A DNA stretch of 64,000 nucleotides from Devosia equisanguinis (GTDB lineage Bacteria > Pseudomonadota > Alphaproteobacteria > Rhizobiales > Devosiaceae). The DNA lies in NCBI RefSeq assembly GCF_900631955.1, contig NZ_UZWD01000022.1, positions 115,982-179,981 on the forward strand. The letters are read 5' to 3'. Under the pieces are notes generated by a model. That model had not been told where the DNA came from. It ran no database searches and saw only the letters and a program-made list of their open reading frames with translations. Shown here piece after piece: positions 28,114 to 36,274 of the stretch; position 1 is the first letter of the stretch; each line of letters begins with the position of its first letter. Position numbers and translations under genes: made by a program.

Positions 28114-28590
28114 TCAATCGGCATAGGGATCGTCTATCCCCAGCCCCGCCAATATCTGGGTTTCGAGTCCCTCCATTTGAAGGGCCTCGTCTTCCACGAT
28201 GTGATTATAACCCAGAATGTGCAGAAATCCATGCACCATTAGGTGGGTGAAATGGTCATCAAGGCTCTTGCCGAGGTCAAGTGCCTCTCGCTCAAGTGTT
28301 TCTCGCGCCAGCGTGATGTCGCCCAGAATGCCCATGACCGGCCCGAAGGGCTCGATCTGCGGGAAACTTAACACATTGGTGGACGCATCCTTGCCGCGCC
28401 ATTGACCATTGAGCTCGCGCTGCTCGGCATCGTCGGTGAGCAGCACGGAAATCTCGGCAGCGCCCTTGACCTTCGCCTTGGCGCCGGCGAGAGCCGCCAG
28501 CACCGCCTTTTCGGCAAGGGCATCGAAATGGTCCGGCCAGCCCTCCGCATTGCGGATGACGGCGATCTCAAGCGGGGGCAAGGCAGGCAT
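28114..28590 (-). CDS. ybeY: endoribonuclease YbeY (rRNA maturation factor)
   Basis: A 158-residue single-strand-specific metal-dependent RNase involved in 16S rRNA 3'-end processing and ribosome quality control. The metal-binding H-x3-H-x5-H motif is intact in HGFLHILGYNHIVEDEA (near residue 120-136); the usual GYDH is GYNH here, which leaves the three His ligands unchanged. The GKDASTNVLSFP segment is also typical. It starts 11 bp after phoH and precedes corC, as in most proteobacteria. Confidence 0.95.
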   Translation of the reverse strand: MPALPPLEIAVIRNAEGWPDHFDALAEKAVLAALAGAKAKVKGAAEISVLLTDDAEQRELNGQWRGKDASTNVLSFPQIEPFGPVMGILGDITLARETLEREALDLGKSLDDHFTHLMVHGFLHILGYNHIVEDEALQMEGLETQILAGLGIDDPYAD

Positions 28591-28601
28591 GGATGTGCGG
28601 T

Positions 28602-29675
28602 TCAGCTCCGGGGCAACGTGCCCAATGTCCGCGCCAGACCATCCTTGTCGCCTTCCTTTTCGGCGAGGCGGCGCGCGGTATCGGCTTCATAGGCCCGCAC
28701 GATGCGCCCGACAAGCGCATGGCGCACCACGTCCTTGTCGTTGAAGCGTGAAATATGCACGCCCTCGACGCCGTCGAGCAGATTGACCGCTTCCACCAGA
28801 CCCGATTTCTCGCCACGCGGCAGGTCCACCTGAGTGGGGTCGCCCGTGACGATCATCTTGGAGTTCTCGCCCAGGCGGGTCAGGAACATCTTCATCTGCA
28901 TCGATGTGGTGTTCTGCGCTTCGTCAAGAATGACCACGGCATTGGCGAGGGTCCGGCCACGCATGAAGGCGAGCGGGGCCACTTCGATAATGCCCGAAGT
29001 GATGCAGCGCTCGACATTTTCGGGCTTCATCATGTCATAAAGCGCGTCATAGAGCGGGCGCAGGTAAGGATCGACCTTTTCCTTCATGTCGCCGGGCAGA
29101 AAGCCCAGACGCTCACCGGCTTCGACGGCCGGGCGGGACAGGATGATGCGATTGATGTCGCCACGCTCGAGCAGCGATGCGGCATGCGCCACCGCCAGAT
29201 AGGTCTTGCCGGTACCGGCGGGGCCGACACCGAAGACCAGCTCGCTCCGCTCCATGGCGCGCATATAGGCGTCCTGCGCCGGCGTGCGCGCGACGATGGT
29301 GGATTTGCGCGTGGCGATCTGGGCCATGCGCACCTTGCCCTTGCGCTCGAGGGTCGGCAGCGTCAACTGGCTGTCCTCTGTCTCGATCATGCGGATCACC
29401 GCATCGACATCGGCGATATCGACGCTGCGGCCTTCCTCGAGATTGGTGTAAAGCGATTCCAGCACGCGTCGCGCCTGATCGACCTTGGAAGCCGCGCCCT
29501 TGAGCAACACATGATTGCCGCGCGGCGTGGCCGACACGGCAAGGCGCTGTTCTATCAAGGCGAGGTTCTGGTCGAAATCGCCATAGAGCTGGGCAGCCAG
29601 GCGATTGTCTTCAAAGGCGAGTTCGAGTTGCGATGCGAGGGCGTTGTCTGCGGTCGGTGGCAAATGCCTGCTCAA
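28602..29675 (-). CDS. PhoH family ATPase
   Basis: A 357-residue protein with an N-terminal KH-like region and a PhoH ATPase domain with Walker A VGPAGTGKTYLA (near residue 150) and the Walker B-like VVILDEAQNTT. PhoH/YbeZ proteins bind RNA, pair with YbeY and are thought to act in ribosome maturation or RNA decay. The start is TTG at 29675 on this reading, which is not strongly supported by a ribosome binding site. First gene of phoH-ybeY-corC. Confidence 0.9.
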   Translation of the reverse strand: MSRHLPPTADNALASQLELAFEDNRLAAQLYGDFDQNLALIEQRLAVSATPRGNHVLLKGAASKVDQARRVLESLYTNLEEGRSVDIADVDAVIRMIETEDSQLTLPTLERKGKVRMAQIATRKSTIVARTPAQDAYMRAMERSELVFGVGPAGTGKTYLAVAHAASLLERGDINRIILSRPAVEAGERLGFLPGDMKEKVDPYLRPLYDALYDMMKPENVERCITSGIIEVAPLAFMRGRTLANAVVILDEAQNTTSMQMKMFLTRLGENSKMIVTGDPTQVDLPRGEKSGLVEAVNLLDGVEGVHISRFNDKDVVRHALVGRIVRAYEADTARRLAEKEGDKDGLARTLGTLPRS

Positions 29676-29823
29676 ACTGGTGTGGCTCCGAAGGGCGGCG
29701 CGGGCTGCGCCGCATGAACATCAACGAGGCTAGGCCTATTCGCGTTGCCTGTCTCTAGCAATTTTACGCAGGCTGCCTTTGCGAGCCCAAGCTGTCGCAA
29801 TCCAGTGACAATAGCGTGTCGGT

Positions 29824-30654
29824 TCACACCGCGGCCACCTGGCGCCGCTGGGTGGCCAGGAAGGCGACGAGGAAGCAGCCGATCATCAGCAGCACGATGG
29901 TCGGTGCGGGCGCGCTGTCGAGGAAGAAACTGAGATAGACGCCCAGGAGACCGCATCCCACCGAAATCGCCATGGCCACCAGCAGCATGACGCCGAACCG
30001 CTTGGTGACCAGAAAAGCGATGGCTCCCGGCGCGATCAGCAGCGCAATGACCAGGACGATCCCTACCGCCTGCAAGGCGCCCACAATGGTCAGCGAAATC
30101 AGCGCCAAAAGCCCATAATGCAGCATCCGCACCGGCAGTCCGATGGCGCCGGCCTGTTGCGGATCGAAGATGAAGAGCATGAGGTCGCGCCACTTGGCCG
30201 CCACCACCATCCCGACCACCAGCGCGATAAGCCCGGCCGTCACCAGATCATCCTGCCCGACGCCCAGCATATTGCCGAAAAGAATGTGGTCGAGATGCAC
30301 ATCGGTGCGGATGGCGGTGTAGAGCACGATCCCAAGCCCGAAGAGCCCCGAAAACACCACGCCCATTATGGTGTCTTCCTTGACCCGGCTGTTTTCCTTG
30401 AGATAGCCGACCGACAAGGCGCAGACCATGCCCGCCGCAAACGCACCGACACCAAGCGGCAGGCCGACGATATAGGCGATCACCACCCCCGGCAGCACCG
30501 CATGGGAAATGGCGTCGCCCATCAGCGACCAGCCCTTGAGCACGAGGAAGCAGGACAGTAGCGCCGTCGGCACCGCCACCAGCACGGCGATGATCATCGC
30601 CTGCACCATGAAGGGCAATTGGAACGGCCACAGGGCCATCTCATACCATTCCAT
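29824..30654 (-). CDS. sitD: Mn/Fe ABC transporter permease (second permease)
   Basis: A 276-residue permease of the ABC-3 family with eight to nine helices; LVLKGWSLMGDAISHAVLPG is the family motif near residue 35. It pairs with the preceding permease to form the metal channel. Its ATG overlaps the stop of the upstream permease by one base (TGATG). The long open frame that extends further upstream reads through that gene and is not used. The symbol follows the sitABCD arrangement; mnt or yfe names would be equally possible. Confidence 0.85.
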   Translation of the reverse strand: MEWYEMALWPFQLPFMVQAMIIAVLVAVPTALLSCFLVLKGWSLMGDAISHAVLPGVVIAYIVGLPLGVGAFAAGMVCALSVGYLKENSRVKEDTIMGVVFSGLFGLGIVLYTAIRTDVHLDHILFGNMLGVGQDDLVTAGLIALVVGMVVAAKWRDLMLFIFDPQQAGAIGLPVRMLHYGLLALISLTIVGALQAVGIVLVIALLIAPGAIAFLVTKRFGVMLLVAMAISVGCGLLGVYLSFFLDSAPAPTIVLLMIGCFLVAFLATQRRQVAAV

Positions 30655-31505
30655 CAGCGTACCTCCCGGGCAATGCGGCGGCGGGCGGCCAGCAGCCCAT
30701 GCTTGGGGGCAAAAAGGAATGCTGAAAGAAACACCAGCGTCTGCAGCACCACGATGACTCCACCGGTCGCCCCATCGAGGAAATAGCTGAGATAGGCCCC
30801 GACAAGGCAGGACAGCACGCCGACGGTAACGGCAATGACGATGAGACGGGAGAAGCGGTCGGCCATCAGATAGGCCGTGGCGCCGGGTGTCACCACCATG
30901 GCGATCACAAGGAATGCGCCCACCGTCTGCATGGCTGCGACTGTAGCCGCCGCCAGCAGCGTGAAGAAGATGGCCTTCAGCCAATCGGTCTTGATGCCGA
31001 TGGAGCGGGCATGGCTTTCGTCGAAAAAGGTGACCATAAGATCCTTCCAGATCACCAGCATCACCGCCAGCGTCACCACCGAGATCAGCACCAGTTGCAG
31101 CGTGTCTTCCGGGGTGATGGCGAGGATATTGCCGAGCACGATGGTCTGCACATTGATCGGCAGCGGCGAGACCGAGACCATGAACAGGCCGAGCCCGAAA
31201 AAGCCGGAAAAGATCAGCCCGATCACCGCATCTTCACGCAGTTTGGTGCGCTGCGACAGAAACAGCATCGCCGCCGCGGCCAACCCGCCCGAAAAGAATG
31301 CGCCGATGGAAAAGGGCAGGCCCAGCATATAGGCGCCGGCCACGCCAGGCACGATGGAATGGGAAAGCGCGTCGCCGATCAGCGACCAGCCCTTGAGCAT
31401 GAGATAGGCGGAGAGAAAGGCGCAAACCCCGCCCACCAGCGCCGACACCCACATGGCATTGACCATGTAGTGATAGGAAAACGGCTCGAGCAGCAGATCG
31501 ATCAT
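30654..31505 (-). CDS. sitC: Mn/Fe ABC transporter permease (first permease)
   Basis: A 283-residue ABC-3 family permease with [30 protein letters not shown] motif (near residue 36) and about eight helices. It is clearly paralogous to the following permease and the two form a heterodimeric channel for Mn(II) and possibly Fe(II). It overlaps the ATPase gene by four bases (ATGA), supporting co-translation. Confidence 0.86.
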   Translation of the reverse strand: MIDLLLEPFSYHYMVNAMWVSALVGGVCAFLSAYLMLKGWSLIGDALSHSIVPGVAGAYMLGLPFSIGAFFSGGLAAAAMLFLSQRTKLREDAVIGLIFSGFFGLGLFMVSVSPLPINVQTIVLGNILAITPEDTLQLVLISVVTLAVMLVIWKDLMVTFFDESHARSIGIKTDWLKAIFFTLLAAATVAAMQTVGAFLVIAMVVTPGATAYLMADRFSRLIVIAVTVGVLSCLVGAYLSYFLDGATGGVIVVLQTLVFLSAFLFAPKHGLLAARRRIAREVR

Positions 31506-32371
31506 TGTTCGCCGCCCGATTGCTGATGGGTCTGCCGACCACTCTCGCCATAGAGCACCAGCGGCCGCTCATCATCGGTCAGCACAGAGAGATGGCGCGG
31601 GTCGTCATCGTCATGCAGGCCCGGCCCCGACAGCACGAAATGGCGCAGCACCCCGCCGAACGCCTCTTCCAACCTGTCGCGGGTAAACACTTCCGCAGTC
31701 GGCCCATGGGCCAGAACCGTGCCCTTGACCAGCACGGTGCGGTCGCAGAATTCGGGCACCGAGCCGAGGTTATGGGTCGAGACCAAAATGACCTTGCCCT
31801 CGTCGCGCAGTGCCCGCAGCAGCGCGATGATCGCATCCTCGGTCTTGACGTCGACGCCGGTAAACGGCTCGTCGAGCAGGATTACCTCACCCTCCTGCGC
31901 CAGGGCACGGGCGAGGAACACGCGCTTCTTCTGCCCGCCAGAGAGCTCCCCGATCTGCCGCTTGGCGAAATCGCTCATATTGACGCGCGCCAGCGCTGCC
32001 GCGACCTTTTCCCGGTCGATGGCGCGCGGCACGCGAAAAAGGTTCATGTGGCCGAAGCGGCCCATCATCACCACATCCTCGACCAGCACCGGGAAATTCC
32101 AGTCGACCTCCTCGGATTGCGGCACATAGGCGACCTTGTTCTGCCGCTGCGCCTTTCTGCCGTCCTGCCCGAGAATGAAAATTTCACCCGAGGCCAGGGG
32201 CACGAAGCCCATGATCGCCTTGAAAATTGTGGACTTTCCGGCGCCGTTGACACCCACCAGCGCGGTGATCGAGCCACGTGGCGCAGTGAAGCTGGCATGG
32301 CGCAGCGGTACCGTGCCATTGCGATAGGCGACGGTAATGTCGGTGACAGCGATGCCGGGAGCGTGGGTCAC
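31502..32371 (-). CDS. sitB: Mn/Fe ABC transporter ATP-binding protein
   Basis: A 289-residue ATPase with Walker [10 protein letters not shown] (near residue 39), signature LSGGQKKR and Walker [12 protein letters not shown]. It energises the SitCD channel. The C-terminal 60 residues beyond the ATPase core are acidic and His/Asp-containing ([11 protein letters not shown]), a stretch that could bind metal, though that is only a guess. It overlaps both neighbours by four bases. Confidence 0.9.
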   Translation of the reverse strand: MTHAPGIAVTDITVAYRNGTVPLRHASFTAPRGSITALVGVNGAGKSTIFKAIMGFVPLASGEIFILGQDGRKAQRQNKVAYVPQSEEVDWNFPVLVEDVVMMGRFGHMNLFRVPRAIDREKVAAALARVNMSDFAKRQIGELSGGQKKRVFLARALAQEGEVILLDEPFTGVDVKTEDAIIALLRALRDEGKVILVSTHNLGSVPEFCDRTVLVKGTVLAHGPTAEVFTRDRLEEAFGGVLRHFVLSGPGLHDDDDPRHLSVLTDDERPLVLYGESGRQTHQQSGGEQ

Positions 32372-33258
32372 TGCGTCAACCCCGTCACGATAGTGCTGGT
32401 GGTAACCCGCAACAGGTCGAGATAGGTCGGCACCGGGCCGTCTGGATCGGACAGGGAATCCACGTAGAGCACGCCGCCATATTTGATGCCGGTTTCCCGC
32501 GCCACCTGCTCGGCCGGCTTGGAGGAAATGGTGGATTCCGAAAAGATCACCGGAATGGCGTTTTCGCGCACCGCATCGATGACCTGCCGCACCTGGCGTG
32601 GCGTGCCCTGCTGGTCGGCATTGATCGGCCAGAGATAGAGCTCCTTGAGCCCGAAATCGCGCGCTAGGTAGGAGAACGCACCTTCCGAGGTCAAAAGCCA
32701 GCGCTCGGCCTCGGGCACGGCCGCCAGCGCCTCATGCATAGGTGCGACAGTCGCGGCAATCTCGGCCGAATAGGCGGCGGCATTGGCAGCATAAATATCG
32801 GCATTATCGGGATCGACGCTGGCAAAGGCGGCGCGGATATTCTCGACATAGATCAGTGCATCGGAGGGCGACATCCAGGCATGCGGGTTCGGCTTGCCCT
32901 CATAGGGCCCCTCCCCGATTCCGATGGGCGTGATCCCGTCGGTCAGGACCGCATTGGGCACGTCGGGCAGATTGTCGAGGAACTGGGCGAACCACTGTTC
33001 CAGATTGAGGCCGTTCCACAGCACCAAGTCTGCGTCCTGCGCCGCGACGAGATCGCCCGGCGTCGGCTGGTAATTGTGGATTTCGGCACCCGGCTTGGTG
33101 ATGGACACCACATCGGCGACGTCCCCGGCGACGTTTTGCGCCATGTCGGCCAGAATGGTGAAACTGGTCACCGCCTTGATCCGCTCCCCCGCCTGTGCTG
33201 CGCCGGTGAGCGCAAGAGGCAAAGTCATGAGCAGCGCGGCAAAGGAACGTCGGCGCAT
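32368..33258 (-). CDS. sitA: Mn/Fe ABC transporter substrate-binding protein
   Basis: A 296-residue cluster A-I metal-binding lipoprotein-like protein of the periplasm. A signal peptide ([22 protein letters not shown]) is followed by the metal ligands His in [11 protein letters not shown] (near 61), His in NPHAWMSP (near 126), Glu in [10 protein letters not shown] and Asp in VLYVDSLS. No long His-rich loop is present, which favours Mn/Fe over Zn. ATG at 33258 or the one two codons earlier at 33264 are both possible. Two Mur-like boxes lie just upstream, so the operon is likely repressed by manganese. Confidence 0.9.
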   Translation of the reverse strand: MRRRSFAALLMTLPLALTGAAQAGERIKAVTSFTILADMAQNVAGDVADVVSITKPGAEIHNYQPTPGDLVAAQDADLVLWNGLNLEQWFAQFLDNLPDVPNAVLTDGITPIGIGEGPYEGKPNPHAWMSPSDALIYVENIRAAFASVDPDNADIYAANAAAYSAEIAATVAPMHEALAAVPEAERWLLTSEGAFSYLARDFGLKELYLWPINADQQGTPRQVRQVIDAVRENAIPVIFSESTISSKPAEQVARETGIKYGGVLYVDSLSDPDGPVPTYLDLLRVTTSTIVTGLTQ

Positions 33259-33298
33259 CGTCAACTCCGCTGTGAACTGACGATGAAGCTAGTGCTTC

Positions 33299-33313
33299 TG
33301 CAAATCATTTGCA
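33299..33313. promoter_or_regulatory. Mur/Fur-family operator, box 1
   Basis: TGCAAATCATTTGCA is a nearly perfect palindrome (one central base) resembling the Mur-responsive sequence of rhizobial sitABCD promoters. It lies 41 bp upstream of the sitA start codon. A second copy is at 33321-33335, 22 bp (about two helical turns) away. Confidence 0.65.
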
Positions 33314-33320
33314 ATAGGAA

Positions 33321-33335
33321 TGCGAATGATTTGCA
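33321..33335. promoter_or_regulatory. Mur/Fur-family operator, box 2
   Basis: TGCGAATGATTTGCA repeats box 1 with two changes. The 22-bp start-to-start spacing would place two repressor dimers on the same face of the DNA. The position relative to sitA fits overlap with the promoter. Confidence 0.6.
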
Positions 33336-33382
33336 AGAACCTCATATCGCGCCTTGAGGCCAAGACGGCGGCCGCGCCGGCT

Positions 33383-33976
33383 CTATCCCTTGCGCACCAC
33401 CCGCCCTAGCGCATGGCCGATCTTGCCCATGAACTTTTTCACCTGCGACGCGGAGGCCGTCTCAGCCGAATGCAGGCTCAGCATGGTAAAGCTGGCGCGC
33501 GGCGCGCAGGCATCGATCACACCCAGCTTGAGCATGTGACGCACCGGGCTGCGCATGATGACGCGATCGAACCACCAGGGCGATCCCAGCGTCGTGATCA
33601 CGGTGACACTGCGTAGATTGGTGAGCAGCGGCACGATTGGGGTGCCCTGGGAAAAGGCGATCCCTGGCGACCACACTCGATCCAGCCAGCCCTTCAGCGC
33701 CGCCGGAACGCTGAACCACCAGGTGGGAAAGACCAGAACCAGGTGCTCCGTGGACATCAGCCGCATCTGCAATGGCACGATATCACTGCCCGGCGCCGGC
33801 GTGCCATAATAGCCCGCACGCTCTTCAGCCGTAAGAACGGGCGAAAAGCCGGCTTCATAGAGATCGAGGCGATCCACCTCATGGCCGTTGAGCACCAGCT
33901 CGGCCTCGGCATGTGCCGCCAACTGGGCACATAGACTTGTCGATACCGGATGGCACGACACCAGATGCACACGCAA
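33383..33976 (-). CDS. NAD(P)H-dependent oxidoreductase, flavodoxin-like fold
   Basis: A protein of about 197 residues of the MdaB/YwrO/KefF quinone reductase group. It opens with a beta strand and CHPVSTSLCAQLAAHA, the phosphate-binding loop region, and carries LVFPTWWFSVPAALKGWLDRVW (near 85-105), the family hallmark. It binds FMN or FAD and reduces quinones or similar acceptors. I chose TTG at 33976 because GGGGGAG lies seven bases upstream; the alternative GTG at 33997 has no ribosome binding site. It is 60 bp downstream of the ABC-2 permease gene. Confidence 0.82.
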   Translation of the reverse strand: MRVHLVSCHPVSTSLCAQLAAHAEAELVLNGHEVDRLDLYEAGFSPVLTAEERAGYYGTPAPGSDIVPLQMRLMSTEHLVLVFPTWWFSVPAALKGWLDRVWSPGIAFSQGTPIVPLLTNLRSVTVITTLGSPWWFDRVIMRSPVRHMLKLGVIDACAPRASFTMLSLHSAETASASQVKKFMGKIGHALGRVVRKG

Positions 33977-34036
33977 ACCAGAACTCCCCCAGGCCACGAT
34001 CGGGCCCGGGGAAGATGAGGGCTGTCGGGCCCGCGG

Positions 34037-34927
34037 TCAATTGGCTGCTGCGCGACGCCGGTATTCGGAGGCGATATAGAGCACGACGAGGGCGAATACC
34101 GCGCCGATCCCTACCTGCAGCCAGTCGAAACTCCGCAGGAAGCTGGTCATGAATACCCAGCTATCAAGGGTTTCGGCGCCGTCGAACACGCGCTCGATAT
34201 AGTCGGTGGCAACCGGCAGCCGCGAGCGGTAGTCGAGAAATGCCCAGGTCGCGGTAGCAAAGGGATGCCGCCCGCCCAGCGTCACCCATTCCAGTGCCGA
34301 GACCAGCGACGGCAACAGGATGGCGACGGGAATGGCCCAGCGCCCCACGGCGGTCGCCATGGCTCCGACCAGCGCCATATAGGGCAGATACCAGAGCAGC
34401 GCACAGACGAGCACCACAAGGAAGACCACGCTCATCTGCCCATAGATGCCGATAATGCTGCCCAACAGGCTGCCGCTTCCGAGCCCGGCCAGCATGGTGG
34501 TGACATAGGCGACGCCGAACATCAGCAGGATGCTGACCATGGCGACGACATAGACCGCGCCGGGCAGGATCGTGATCGATGCCACCAGCTTGGACAGAAG
34601 AATGCGGAAATCGCTGACCGGCATGGATTTCCAGAACAGCATGGCATTGTTGCGCTTGTCGGCGGCAAAACCGTCGGCGCAATAAAAGAACAGCACGAAG
34701 CCCAGATAAAGGATCCAGGCCGTCGCCAGCCCGGCAAAGCCGGCCTCGAACACCCAGGTGGGCACCACGGTCAACAGCTGCCCGGAAAACCGGGTGTCGA
34801 GCCGATCGACGCTGAAGGCGAGCACCGTCAGGGCGAAGACAACGACCACCAGCACCAGCGGGGCGATGAAGAAGGCGCCGCGATGTTCGATGAACTCACG
34901 ATGGAGGAGCGCGAAAAAAGCCTTCAT
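34037..34927 (-). CDS. ABC-2 type transporter permease
   Basis: A 296-residue membrane protein with six helices (first around 18-40, last around 268-288) and the cytoplasmic FAADKRNNAMLFWKSMPVSD segment typical of ABC-2 and YtrC/D-like permeases. It partners the ATPase encoded immediately upstream, with which it overlaps by four bases. Export substrate is unknown; related Gram-positive systems respond to cell-envelope stress. Confidence 0.85.
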   Translation of the reverse strand: MKAFFALLHREFIEHRGAFFIAPLVLVVVVFALTVLAFSVDRLDTRFSGQLLTVVPTWVFEAGFAGLATAWILYLGFVLFFYCADGFAADKRNNAMLFWKSMPVSDFRILLSKLVASITILPGAVYVVAMVSILLMFGVAYVTTMLAGLGSGSLLGSIIGIYGQMSVVFLVVLVCALLWYLPYMALVGAMATAVGRWAIPVAILLPSLVSALEWVTLGGRHPFATATWAFLDYRSRLPVATDYIERVFDGAETLDSWVFMTSFLRSFDWLQVGIGAVFALVVLYIASEYRRRAAAN

Positions 34928-35823
34928 CGGGCGGTCTCCGGATTGGCGGTCGGACGCTGCATCAGCGCCACGAACAGATCGGACAAAGTCGGGGTCGACA
35001 CGCGCCCCAGGGGCTCGAGTTGGCTCCGATCGACGCCGTCGAAAATCATCACCGTCTGCCCGAAACGGGTTTCCTCATAAACCGGGCCCAGGGCCCGTGC
35101 GACCTGCTGCTGCTCGGGCGTATCGACCACCAGCTGGCTGAATTTCTCGCTCACCGTTTCCATCTGCATATGCAGGATGAGGTCGCCGTCGCGGATGAAC
35201 ATGATGTCCGACAGCATGAACTCGATCTCGTCCACCTGGTGAGTGGTGATGATCAGGGTCCGCTCCTCGGTCATGTAGTCTTCGAGCAGCCGCCGGTAGA
35301 AGCGCTTGCGATAGGTGATGTCGAGGCCGAGCGTCGGCTCGTCCAGCACCAAGAGCTTGGCATCGATCGCCATCACCACCGCCAGATGCAGCTGCGCCAC
35401 CATGCCCTTGGAGAGCGTGCGGATTTTCATCTCCGGCTTGATATCGGTGCCTTCGAGGAACTGGCGTGCCTTGTCGGTGGAGAAATTGGGATGGATATTG
35501 CTCAACAGCGCAAACAGCTCGCGAACCCTGAGGAACCGCGGCAGGCTGGCCACGTCGGAGATGAAGGCGACGTTCTCCATCAGCCTGGCGCGCTTCTGGA
35601 ACGGATCCTCGCCGAGCACACGGATGGTGCCTTCATAGCTGGTGAGGCCCAGCATGGCATTAAGGGTCGTGGTCTTGCCGGCGCCATTATGGCCGACCAG
35701 CCCATAGATGCGCCCGGCGGGAATGTCGAAATCCAGCCCATGCAGGATCTGCTTGCGGCCGAAGGATTTCTTCAGCCCGCGGGCCGAGACGATCGGTTCA
35801 AGGGCAAGGGATGCGTCGGTCAT
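34924..35823 (-). CDS. ABC transporter ATP-binding protein (YtrB-like)
   Basis: A 299-residue ATPase with Walker A GHNGAGKTT (near residue 43), a signature of the LSKGMVAQLHLA type (instead of LSGGQ) and Walker B LLVLDEPTLGLD. The LSKGM variant is usual in YtrB/EcsA-like exporters. A C-terminal extension of about 80 residues follows the core. It lies between the GntR regulator and the permease, overlapping both by four bases. Confidence 0.88.
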   Translation of the reverse strand: MTDASLALEPIVSARGLKKSFGRKQILHGLDFDIPAGRIYGLVGHNGAGKTTTLNAMLGLTSYEGTIRVLGEDPFQKRARLMENVAFISDVASLPRFLRVRELFALLSNIHPNFSTDKARQFLEGTDIKPEMKIRTLSKGMVAQLHLAVVMAIDAKLLVLDEPTLGLDITYRKRFYRRLLEDYMTEERTLIITTHQVDEIEFMLSDIMFIRDGDLILHMQMETVSEKFSQLVVDTPEQQQVARALGPVYEETRFGQTVMIFDGVDRSQLEPLGRVSTPTLSDLFVALMQRPTANPETAR

Positions 35824-36200
35824 TTCTGGGAATTCCCCGGCTGAGTTTCGGCGTGTGGTTCTTGCAGCAGGCTGGACATGTCCAGCTCCAATGCCCTGAT
35901 CTGCGCCGCAATGCGCGGCCAGTCCTGTTTGAGAAATTTCTCGCGTTCATGTGCGAGCAATGTGGCGCGTGCGCCCTGGGTAACGAACATCCCCAACCCC
36001 CTGCGTTTTTCGACCACCCCGATCTCGACCAGGGCTTCAAAGGCCCTGGTGACCGTCAACGGATTGACCGACAGATCAGCTGCAATCTGGCGAACCGATG
36101 GCAGGGGATCACCTTCCGCCACGGCCCGCCGCAGGATCATGTCGATCAGCCGTTGGCGGATCTGCACGAAGATCGGCTGGCTGGCGTTGAAATCATCCAT
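35820..36200 (-). CDS. GntR family regulator, YtrA subfamily
   Basis: A 126-residue repressor with an N-terminal winged helix (PIFVQIRQRLIDMILRRAVA, then PSVRQIAADLSVNPLTVTRAFE and the wing EKRRGLGMFVT) and only a short C-terminal helical tail, the hallmark of the YtrA subfamily, which lacks a large effector domain. It heads the operon and should autoregulate it. The TAGTGT-N14-ACACTA dyad lies 15-40 bp upstream of its ATG. Confidence 0.9.
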   Translation of the reverse strand: MDDFNASQPIFVQIRQRLIDMILRRAVAEGDPLPSVRQIAADLSVNPLTVTRAFEALVEIGVVEKRRGLGMFVTQGARATLLAHEREKFLKQDWPRIAAQIRALELDMSSLLQEPHAETQPGNSQK

Positions 36201-36210
36201 GTGTCTTGCC

Positions 36211-36240
36211 TATCTAGTGTATTAGTTATCTAGCACACTA
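36211..36240. promoter_or_regulatory. probable YtrA-type operator
   Basis: TAGTGT (36215-36220) and ACACTA (36235-36240) form an inverted repeat with a 14-bp spacer, and TATCTAG is directly repeated at 36211-36217 and 36227-36233. AT-rich and just upstream of the gntR start, in promoter position; YtrA regulators bind similar spaced dyads. Confidence 0.6.
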
Positions 36241-36274
36241 AATTTGCACTGACAAGCGGCAGATTGCGCCGCGC

